From: Desulfobulbaceae bacterium
Lineage (GTDB): Bacteria; Desulfobacterota; Desulfobulbia; Desulfobulbales; SURF-16
NCBI GenBank assembly: GCA_024763115.1
Contig: JANTGB010000063.1
Span: forward strand, 1 to 9,381
Reading direction: 5' to 3'
DNA: 9,381 nt
Shown piece after piece: positions 1 to 6,300 of the stretch. The notes below the pieces were generated by a model. The model was not told where the DNA came from and did not search any database. It saw only the letters and a list, made by a program, of their open reading frames with translations. Position numbers and translations under genes: made by a program. Position 1 is the stretch's first letter. Each line of letters begins with the position of its first letter.

Positions 1-1168
1 TAGGGTCAGCCATGATTTTTGCGCTGCGGCGGGGAAAATTCTGTTTAATAATTATTTCAGCGGGAATAGTAGCCTGCAGCATCTTGATAACTTCTTTTAT
101 GATGGAAATGATATCCAGAGGATATTTTGGAGTTTTATGATGGCGGCTGAAGGTCATAATCTGAGCAACAAGATCCCTGGCCCGGTACGCGCCTTTTTTG
201 ATACCTTCAAGATATTGCAGCAGTTCCTTGTCTTTGGGCGCGAAGTGCAGGGCCAGATCGGTATAGCCGGTTATGGCGCTTAAAATATTGTTAAAATCGT
301 GGGCTATTCCGGCAGCCATGGTTCCAATGGCCTCCATTTTTCTGGCCTGGAGAAGTTCGTTCGCCAGGCGGTTCCGTTCCTCTTCAGCATGAAATCGGTT
401 GATAATCTCCTGGTGCAGCTGGTCGTTTGCCTGTTGAAGTTCCATTGTCCGTTCCAGAACTTTTTCTTCAATTTTTTCCTTGGCCTTTCTTACTTTTTCT
501 TTTTCTTTTGTCAGCAGATAGGCCAGATAAAAATCCCGCCGGGCATAATGTTCCATGGAGTATCCGGCAAACATGCCGATTACATTAGCGCTGATAAAGA
601 AAAAATTGTTATTTATAATTATGGCAACAGGCGTGTTGAGCAGAACTGCCGCTATTCCGTATAATAAAACAAGGAGCCAGCCGCCAAACGTAGCCCAGAT
701 AAAACGAATTTTAAACATATAGGCCAGCATCAAAATCAGGATCAGCCCGGCATAATAGGAAAAACTGACCGGCGGCGGGGCAATGACAATCATGGCGATA
801 ATTCCGCTTCCAGCCACTATCTCATAAAGTACCAGGGTGAGTTGGGCAAATTTTTTAAAATATGAAGTAAAGCTGAAAAGCAGAATGGCTATGCTGACGG
901 GACAGAAGATAAGGTAGCGGATAAACCAGAAAATTTTTTTAAATTCCGGCACCAGACAGGCATCAAGAATGCCGAAAACGGAATAGAGAGCCAGGCCGAG
1001 GACAGCGATTAAACGATAGGTAAAAAGGCTCTGGGTAAAATAATGTTCGAGGAAAGTATTTTCGAGATCTTTCTGATCATCCCTGAAGGCAAGAGTCAGG
1101 GGATGAAGATGCATTTCCGTGGAAGCTGACGGAAAAAATGTTTGTGGGGCATTTTTAATTTGGGGCAT
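1..1168 (-). CDS. Membrane sensor histidine kinase, N-terminal part (truncated by window edge)
   Basis: The first 389 residues of a two-component sensor kinase are readable without a stop; the gene runs off the left edge before the ATP-binding domain. Six hydrophobic segments (about residues 51-71, 80-100, 109-130, 136-152, 155-177, 181-202) form an inner-membrane sensor region with almost no periplasmic domain. A charged linker follows (about 205-275, rich in K and E, likely coiled coil). Then comes a HisKA dimerisation/phosphoacceptor domain with the H-box GTMAAGIAHDFNNILSA; the phosphorylated histidine should be H290. The HDFNN form of the H-box is typical of kinases that are often hybrids with a receiver domain, but that part is not visible. 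The ATG at 1168 is the first in frame and has no clear Shine-Dalgarno; Met19 (1114) is an alternative. The signal sensed and the partner regulator are unknown. Confidence 0.9.
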   Translation of the reverse strand, partial: MPQIKNAPQTFFPSASTEMHLHPLTLAFRDDQKDLENTFLEHYFTQSLFTYRLIAVLGLALYSVFGILDACLVPEFKKIFWFIRYLIFCPVSIAILLFSFTSYFKKFAQLTLVLYEIVAGSGIIAMIVIAPPPVSFSYYAGLILILMLAYMFKIRFIWATFGGWLLVLLYGIAAVLLNTPVAIIINNNFFFISANVIGMFAGYSMEHYARRDFYLAYLLTKEKEKVRKAKEKIEEKVLERTMELQQANDQLHQEIINRFHAEEERNRLANELLQARKMEAIGTMAAGIAHDFNNILSAITGYTDLALHFAPKDKELLQYLEGIKKGAYRARDLVAQIMTFSRHHKTPKYPLDIISIIKEVIKMLQATIPAEIIIKQNFPRRSAKIMADP

Positions 1169-1177
1169 TTTATTCGA

Positions 1178-1239
1178 CTGCAGGCAGGCTCCTACGGGAT
1201 CAGCTTTTTTGCAAGGGCTTTGCAGGAGAATGCCTGCAG
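1178..1239. repeat. Imperfect inverted repeat upstream of the kinase gene
   Basis: The arms ctgcaggcaggctcct (1178-1193) and aggagaatgcctgcag (1224-1239) pair at 14 of 16 positions around a 30-nt loop. The right arm overlaps a perfect 10-nt palindrome, gcctgcaggc (1232-1241). It lies 10 bp upstream of the kinase start, so it could be an extragenic repeat or a regulatory hairpin in the kinase leader. No T-run follows the stem on the minus strand. Confidence 0.55.
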
Positions 1240-1258
1240 GCGACCTGAGATTCAAACA

Positions 1259-1345
1259 TGATGGATTCGTAAAAAGGTAAAAAATCCACGTATCGTCATT
1301 CCGGCTCGAATAATTATAAAAAAATGACTTTTTACGAGACCATCA
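1259..1345. repeat. Short inverted-repeat element, MITE-like
   Basis: The 20-nt ends tgatggattcgtaaaaaggt (1259-1278) and gactttttacgagaccatca (1326-1345) are inverted copies matching at 16 of 20 positions, bounding an 87-bp element. The interior carries the phrase cgtcattccggc, which resembles widespread extragenic palindromic repeats of Proteobacteria. It has no coding capacity. It could be a miniature non-autonomous transposable element or an extragenic palindrome; no target-site duplication could be defined. Confidence 0.5.
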
Positions 1346-1392
1346 AACATTACAATCAACACTAAATTGTTCAGGGAAAAGCTGTCCCTATA

Positions 1393-1637
1393 ACAGACCT
1401 CGTTAAATAATCGTAAAATTAATGCTGTTTCCTGGACATTCTGCTGTAAATTTGCCCGGAGTCTCATTCAAGGTTCAAGGTTCAGAGTTTAGAGAATACC
1501 CGTTATCTCAAGGGTTCCAGCAACCGTGAACCCTGAACTTTGAACCTTTTAACCCAGACCAACCGTCCAATTTTAACCAAATTCCTTACCAGTAAAGGAT
1601 TTGCGGTCAATAACAAAAAGTTTTTCACGAGGTCTGT
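1393..1637. repeat. Pair of 11-mer inverted repeats bracketing 245 bp
   Basis: The sequence acagacctcgt (1393-1403) has its exact reverse complement acgaggtctgt at 1627-1637, and similarity extends a little on both sides (tata before it, aaa after it). The right copy lies just outside the stop codon of the exported-protein gene. The pair may be the ends of a decayed small element, but one pair of 11-mers is weak evidence. Confidence 0.3.
1470..1548. repeat. Heptamer tandem repeats arranged as a hairpin
   Basis: The left side reads as 7-bp units AAGGTTC-AAGGTTC-AGAGTTT (1470-1490). The right side reads GTGAACC-CTGAACT-TTGAACC (1526-1546), which is the same heptamer family inverted. The arms 1470-1484 and 1534-1548 pair at 14 of 15 positions, and an inner hairpin gggttc/gaaccc spans 1512-1533. 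This resembles the short tandemly repeated sequences with 7-bp units found in intergenic DNA of some bacteria. Confidence 0.6.
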
Positions 1638-1644
1638 ATAATGC

Positions 1645-2508
1645 CTATTTACCAAAAAGGCCGCGCAGGGCATCCATGCCCTGTTTCATAGCATTATCCA
1701 TATCCTGATTATTCCCATTGGTGGTGGATGGAGGGGCTTGCCGGTCATATTCTCCAGCCGGGACATTCCCGGCATTCATACCGGGCCGGCCGCTTTCCGG
1801 GTCAAGCAGCCAGGCAATAGTCTGTCCGGCCATGGAACGGGCAGCCTGATCGGCCTGAGGGTCATGTTCAATTGTCACTCCCGGTGGTATTGCAAAAACT
1901 TTATCAGATATAGAGCCTTTGTTGATATCGGTGGCAACGGTTTTAAAATTCATTCCCCCCATATTTGTCTCACTTTTTAAAATAATTGCGGTGTCGTGGA
2001 TCATATAGGTTGTACTTCCCATAGCCGTAACCTTGTCACAGCTGTAGCCAAGAATTTCAGCCGCATTTTTTTCAAATTCCCCCTGGATGCCCTTCATGGC
2101 CGAGCGCCCTGATTTTTCAGCGTTTTTCCGCAACTTTTTTTTCTCGCTTCTGGACAAACCGTTATATTCTTCAATCATGTATTTGACCGGATTAACGGAC
2201 TTTGTCCCACTTTTTTGCTGCAGGTCAATCTGGTAAATCCAGTCGGGCGTAGTAATTTCCATGGTGTCGGTATTGGTAGTCATAAACATGATTTTACTGG
2301 TTGACTGCCGATGTCTGGCTGTTTCCTTCCCATATTTGCGGATATAAAGGGTTTCCGAGCCGTTTTCCGAGCCGCTGATCGCATATTTTATAGTTGCCTG
2401 TTTAAACGGCAGTTTGACATCCCAGGGATTTGCCGCCCCCATGACCGGAGTTGCCGGCAATAACAGGATAAGAAAAGAGTAAAAGAAAAATAAAAGTGTG
2501 TGTTTCAT
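1645..2508 (-). CDS. Exported protein of unknown function, DUF4412/LolA-like
   Basis: A 287-residue protein with a Sec signal peptide: MKH, a hydrophobic core at about residues 4-20, and a likely cut after the VMGA region near residue 25. There is no lipobox cysteine, so it should be soluble in the periplasm or secreted. The mature part (about 30-215) looks rich in beta strands. It holds segments such as GYSCDKVTAMG (C157 is the only cysteine) and a later stretch, METNMGGM-like then FKTVATDI and VFAIPPGVTI, that match the usual pattern of DUF4412 or LolA-fold proteins (a conserved G-Y-x-C, then a closing P-x-G). The lysine-rich segment 121-140 and the Gly/Asn/Pro-rich tail (about 230-275) are probably flexible. 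The start is well supported by a ribosome binding site. The family call is from pattern memory and the function is unknown. Confidence 0.7.
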   Translation of the reverse strand: MKHTLLFFFYSFLILLLPATPVMGAANPWDVKLPFKQATIKYAISGSENGSETLYIRKYGKETARHRQSTSKIMFMTTNTDTMEITTPDWIYQIDLQQKSGTKSVNPVKYMIEEYNGLSRSEKKKLRKNAEKSGRSAMKGIQGEFEKNAAEILGYSCDKVTAMGSTTYMIHDTAIILKSETNMGGMNFKTVATDINKGSISDKVFAIPPGVTIEHDPQADQAARSMAGQTIAWLLDPESGRPGMNAGNVPAGEYDRQAPPSTTNGNNQDMDNAMKQGMDALRGLFGK

Positions 2509-2514
2509 GGTTAT

Positions 2515-2519
2515 CCTCC
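2515..2519 (-). promoter_or_regulatory. Strong Shine-Dalgarno of the exported-protein gene
   Basis: On the minus strand the sequence is tggaggataaccatg, a full GGAGG with a 6-nt spacer. It fixes the start at 2508. It contrasts with dnaE and the kinase gene, which have no comparable site. Confidence 0.85.
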
Positions 2520-2620
2520 AGATATGTTTTCAGATACGTATTTTGACAGCATGGCGGCGTGGGAACCTGCCGGCAGGCAAAAATAAAAATTCTCTACTTT
2601 TAAATTATTATTTTAATTAC

Positions 2621-2650
2621 AGAATACTCTTTTTACCAGTAAATATTCAA
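2621..2650 (-). promoter_or_regulatory. Candidate sigma-70-type promoter for the exported-protein gene
   Basis: On the minus strand TTGAAT (2650-2645) and TATTCT (2626-2621) are 18 bp apart, each matching 4 of 6 consensus bases. This would give a leader of roughly 105 nt that includes the 2566-2577 palindrome. The DNA here is AT-rich, so chance matches are likely. Confidence 0.2.
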
Positions 2651-2730
2651 TTTATGTTTAAAATAAATTTCGCCAGACAACTTATTTTTAGTCCCTTAGA
2701 ATTAATTTTCGTGTTTTTTATGGCAAAAAA

Positions 2731-2866
2731 TTGAAACTTTCTTTGAAATAAACAACTTGCATCTACTGTTAAGGGACTTTCACCCCTCAGGTAAGCGCTA
2801 GACTCCGAGGGGGCACTGAAAAGAGTCCTAAGAACCCTGAGGTTTTCTTCCACTTTAGTGGGTTAG
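2731..2866. repeat. Structured intergenic repeat, copy 1
   Basis: The copy begins with ttgaaactttctttgaaat (2731-2749) continuing to aacaactt, and ends with the block tcctaagaa...cttccactttagtgggttag (2826-2866). The same two blocks recur at 3077-3105 and 3128-3167, with a longer middle here (85 against 39 nt between the blocks). On the plus strand, taagcgc (2792-2798) pairs with gcgctta (2867-2873) and encloses two hairpins: gactc/gagtc (2801-2805, 2823-2827) and ccact/agtgg (2850-2861). On the minus strand a different fold is possible: cctcagg/cctgagg plus a ggggt-gaaa-gtccc hairpin with a GNRA loop. Candidates are a small RNA or a mobile-element remnant. Confidence 0.6.
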
Positions 2867-2878
2867 GCGCTTAAAGTC

Positions 2879-2897
2879 ATTGTCTAAACAATTTTTT
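2879..2897 (+). terminator. Terminator-like hairpin after repeat copy 1
   Basis: The stem attgt/acaat (2879-2883, 2888-2892) with a 4-nt loop is followed by a run of six T including the last stem base (2892-2897). The stem is short and AT-rich, so termination would be weak. Its position directly after the putative plus-strand fold of copy 1 is what makes it noteworthy. Confidence 0.35.
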
Positions 2898-2900
2898 GTT

Positions 2901-3095
2901 TTAATTTTTGGTAACTGCTCCATATGTGGTGATGGCACCTAAACCGTTGGTCTGCAGGCGATAATTAGTCGAACTGCCGGAGGCCTCTTTTTTCAAGCCG
3001 AGTTTTAGTAAAAAGCGTAGTGCCTTTTTCTTGAAAAGCTGCAATAAAAAACAGGTAAGCGAATAATCCGAAAAACTTGAAATAATACTTTGAAA
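2901..3095 (-). pseudogene. Possible 3' remnant of a degraded gene
   Basis: On the minus strand a 64-codon stretch is open from just after a TAG (3096-3098) to a TAA (2901-2903), with no ATG start. Its translation is protein-like toward the C-terminus: KKKALRFLLKLGLKKEASG, then STNYRLQTNGLGAITTYG and AVTKN before the stop. The last 25 or so codons are GC-richer and look like the genome's coding DNA, while the 5' part is AT-rich and overlaps repeat copy 2. I do not recognise the family with certainty; the C-terminus of a transposase is one option. It could also be a chance open frame. Confidence 0.3.
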
Positions 3096-3167
3096 CTAAC
3101 AACTTACGTAATCCTCCAAGACATTTATTCTAAGAATATGATAGTTTCTTCCGCTTTAGTGGGTTAG
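3077..3167. repeat. Structured intergenic repeat, copy 2
   Basis: This is the diverged second copy of the element at 2731-2866. The block ttgaaataatactttgaaac through aacaactt (3077-3105) and the block ttctaagaa...cttccgctttagtgggttag (3128-3167) align with copy 1. The final 23 nt (from 3145) differ at a single base, A to G at 3153. That change keeps the small hairpin as a G-U pair in a plus-strand transcript but gives an A-C mismatch on the minus strand. The middle is shorter, and the taagcgc/gcgctta closing stem of copy 1 is absent. Confidence 0.6.
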
Positions 3168-3198
3168 TATAAATGAAGCAAAATCATGACCGGCTGAT

Positions 3199-3204
3199 TA
3201 TAAT
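3199..3204 (+). promoter_or_regulatory. Candidate -10 element for dnaE
   Basis: A perfect TATAAT lies 137 bp before the dnaE start, inside a hairpin (ccggc/gccgg, 3190-3210). No good -35 hexamer is seen at the right distance, so this is only a candidate. Confidence 0.2.
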
Positions 3205-3276
3205 CGCCGGCAGCCGATCATCAGCAGATTAAGGCAAAAATTATATTAAAAAAAACGGGATATCCTCTTAGCGCAA

Positions 3277-3316
3277 GTAGGGGCGCCCCTACGGAAACGA
3301 TCCAGCGTTAACTGGA
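3277..3316. repeat. Perfect 16-nt palindrome and adjacent hairpin ahead of dnaE
   Basis: gtaggggcgcccctac (3277-3292) is a perfect 16-nt palindrome. Eight bases later, tccag/ctgga (3301-3305, 3312-3316) forms a second hairpin around gttaa. The pair ends 25 bp before the dnaE ATG. It could be an operator, an extragenic repeat or structure in the dnaE leader. No T-run follows, so it is not an obvious terminator. Confidence 0.5.
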
Positions 3317-3341
3317 TAGCCCCTTTAAAAAAACTAAAATC

Positions 3342-6300
3342 ATGACCAACTTTGTACATCTTCATGTTCACACCCAGTACAGTCTGCTGGACGGCGCCAT
3401 CCGTCTGGACGATCTTTTTAAAAAATGTAAAGAATTCAGCATGGACACGGTGGCCATCACCGACCATGGCGCCATGTATGGAGCCCTGGAGTTTTATGTC
3501 AAGGCGAAAAAGGCCGGGATAAAACCCATTATCGGCTGTGAATTTTACATTGCCCCTGATTCCCGGTTCAGTAAAAAGGCAAAAAGCCCGGGCAAGGCCG
3601 CCTTTCATCTGGTTTTGCTGGCCATGGATTTAAAGGGCTATAAAAATTTAATGAAACTGGCCACCATCGCCCAGATGGAAGGCTTTCATTATAAGGCCAG
3701 GATAGACAAGGAGGTTCTGGCCCGGCATAATGAAGGGCTGATTGCCATGACCGCCTGCCTCCATGGTGAAATTCCCTATCTGATTGCCAAGGAAAAAAAT
3801 ATTGCCGCAGCAAGGCAAAAGGCTCTGGAGCTTAAGGAGATATTCGGCGACCGCCTTTATTTTGAAATTCAGGAAAACGGCATTGCCGAACAGACCATTG
3901 CCAACCAGGGACTGCTGGAGCTGGCAGGAGAACTTGACATACCTCTGGTAGCCACCAATGACTGCCATTATCTTAACCGCGAGGAGTCGGCAGCCCACGA
4001 ACTGCTGCTCTGTATCCAGACCGGCAAGACCATTCATGACAACAACCGTTTTAAATTTTCAACCGACCAGCTCTATTTCAAGTCAGCCGAGGAAATGGAA
4101 GAGGCCTTCAGCTATTGCCCCGAGGCCATTGCCGAAACCCGGCGCATTGTCGAGCGCTGCAATCTTGAACTTTCCTTTGACGATTATTACTTTCCTGCCT
4201 TTCCGGTGGAAGAAGGGGAAACCCTGGAAAGTATGTTTGAGCGGGACTGTCGCCGGGGCTTTAGTGAAAGAATGGCGGAACTGAGCAAGCACCGGAAAAC
4301 AGACAGCAAGACTGAAAAAATATATCGAGACCGGTTGGACATGGAAATCGGCATCATCAAGGAAATGGGATTTTCCGGTTATTTTCTGATTGTTGCCGAT
4401 TTTATCAACTGGGCCAAGGATCATCAGATTCCGGTGGGGCCGGGGCGCGGTTCCGGGGCCGGCAGTCTGGCCGCTTATGCCATGCGGATTACCGACATCG
4501 ACCCCATTCCCTATGGCCTTATTTTTGAGCGTTTTCTTAATGTTGAACGTAAGAGCATGCCCGATTTTGACGTGGATTTCTGCCAGGAACGGCGGGGCGA
4601 GGTCATTGATTACGTTCATGAAAAATATGGCGGGGACAGCCATGTGGCCCAGATAATCACCTTTGGTTCCATGAAGGCCAAGGGGGTTATCCGTGATGTG
4701 GGCCGGGCCCTGGGAATTCCCTTTGGTAATGTCGACCGGGTGGCGAAACTGATCCCTGACGGCCTGAAGATGACGATCAAAAAGGCCCTGGAGGAGGAAC
4801 CGCGCCTCAAGGATTTACAGAAACGCGATTCCCGGATAGGTGAGCTTATTTCCATTGCCCTGGTGCTGGAGGGGTTGCAGCGCCACACCTCAACCCATGC
4901 CGCCGGGGTGGTGGTTTCGCCCGAGCCCATGGTGGAATATCTGCCCATGTGCAGAGGCCCCAAGGGTGAGGTTCTGACCCAGTACGCCATGAAGTATACC
5001 GAGATGACCGGCCTGATCAAGTTTGATTTTTTAGGCCTTAAAACCCTGACCGTAATCGATCGGGCCCGGAAACTTATTGAACAGGCCATTGACAAGCCTC
5101 TGGATATTTCCGCTATTCCGCTTGATGATCTGAAAACCTATGACCTGCTCTGCCGGGGTGACTCCCTGGGGGTTTTCCAGCTGGAGAGTTCGGGTATGCG
5201 CGGCCTGCTGGTCAAGATGAAACCAGAGGTTTTTTCCGATCTTATTGCCCTGGTGGCCCTGTATCGGCCCGGCCCCCTGGACAGCGGTATGGTTGATGCC
5301 TTTGTCGAAACCAAGCATGGCCGGCAGAAGGCCACATACCTGCTGCCCGAACTTGAGCCTATCCTGAAAGAGACCTACGGGGTCATTGTCTACCAGGAAC
5401 AGGTTATGAAAATTTCCAATGTCCTGGCCAGTTATTCCCTGGGTGACGCTGATATTCTCCGCCGGGCCATGGGCAAAAAAATCCCTGAGGTCATGGAGGA
5501 GGAACGGGAAAAATTCATGGCCGGGGCCAGGGCCAATAATCTTGACATGGAAAAAGCCGGCAAGATTTTCGACCTGATGGCCATGTTCGCCGGATACGGT
5601 TTCAACAAGTCGCACAGCGCCGCCTATGCCCTGATTGCCTACCAGACCGCCTGGCTCAAGGCCCATTATCCGGCCCAGTTCATGGCAGCCCTGCTCTCCT
5701 GCGATGTCAACAATACCGACAAGGTGGTACTTTATATCAACGAGTGCAAGGAGCATGAAATAGACGTACTGCCCCCGGACATCAATGAAAGCGATCATGA
5801 TTTTACCGTAATCAACGACTGCATCCGTTTTGGTCTGGCCGCAGTAAAAAATGTCGGGGGCGCGGCCCTGGATTCCATCATGGAGGAGCGGCGCAAAGAC
5901 GGGCCGTTCAAGTCTCTGGGTGATTTCTGCGCCCGGGTTGACTCCCGCAAGGTAAACAAGCGGGTAATTGAGAGCCTGATTAAATCAGGGGCCTTTGATT
6001 CCACCGGGGCCAGGCGTTCCCAGCTCTTTGCTATCCTGGATCAGGCCATGGAACATGCCCAGGCAGCTCAGCGCGACAGGGAGAGCGGCCAGCTTTCACT
6101 TTTTTCCCTGATGCCGGCCGAGGTCAAGGAAAAATCCACGGTTATTCCCCTGCCTGATATCCCGGAATGGCCTGAGCAGGAAAAACTGGCTGCGGAAAAG
6201 GAGACGGTCGGATTTTATATTACCGGCCATCCCCTGGATGATTTCCGCCGGGAATTAAGTGGTCTCTGCTCCGCTAAAATCAGCGATCTGGCAGAATCAA

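Larger units (their letters stand above)
1169..1644. other. Repeat-rich intergenic region, no supported gene
   Basis: This 476-bp stretch separates two minus-strand genes. It contains an imperfect inverted repeat (1178-1239), a second inverted-repeat element (1259-1345), a small hairpin near 1375-1390 (aggga/tccct), a heptamer-based hairpin (1470-1548), a weak stem-loop (1583-1599) and a pair of 11-mer inverted repeats (1393-1403 and 1627-1637). A 71-codon minus-strand open frame at 1252-1467 runs through these repeats and looks incidental. No clear rho-independent terminator for the 1645-2508 gene was seen. Confidence 0.7.
2509..3341. other. Large intergenic region without an intact gene
   Basis: This 833-bp gap lies between the divergent exported-protein gene and dnaE, so it must carry both promoters. 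It is AT-rich at 2580-2750. It contains a palindrome cctgccggcagg (2566-2577), two copies of a structured repeat (2731-2866, 3077-3167), a terminator-like hairpin (2879-2897), a possible gene remnant (2901-3095), a hairpin around 3190-3210 and two inverted repeats just before dnaE (3277-3316). The minus-strand open frame at 2647-2853 crosses the first repeat copy and has no support as a gene. Confidence 0.75.

Noticed and set aside
299..664. Plus-strand open frame of 121 codons
   Set aside because: It is antisense to the well-supported histidine kinase and has no features of its own.
1252..1467. 71-codon minus-strand open frame
   Set aside because: It runs through the inverted-repeat element and intergenic DNA, with no ribosome binding site and no recognisable domain.
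2542..2549. TTGACA hexamer on the plus strand
   Set aside because: No -10 element at a suitable distance, and it lies in the leader of the divergent exported-protein gene.
2721..2734. Sigma-54-like TGGCA...TTGA ahead of repeat copy 1
   Set aside because: The spacing between the GG and the second element is one base short and the GC of the -12 element is missing.
2647..2853. 68-codon minus-strand open frame starting at GTG
   Set aside because: It lies across repeat copy 1 and AT-rich DNA. The frame is interrupted by a stop in the equivalent part of copy 2, so it is not conserved as protein.
5031..5798. Long minus-strand open frame of 255 codons within dnaE, and other antisense frames in dnaE and nrdJ
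   Set aside because: These are shadows of strongly conserved coding DNA on the plus strand.
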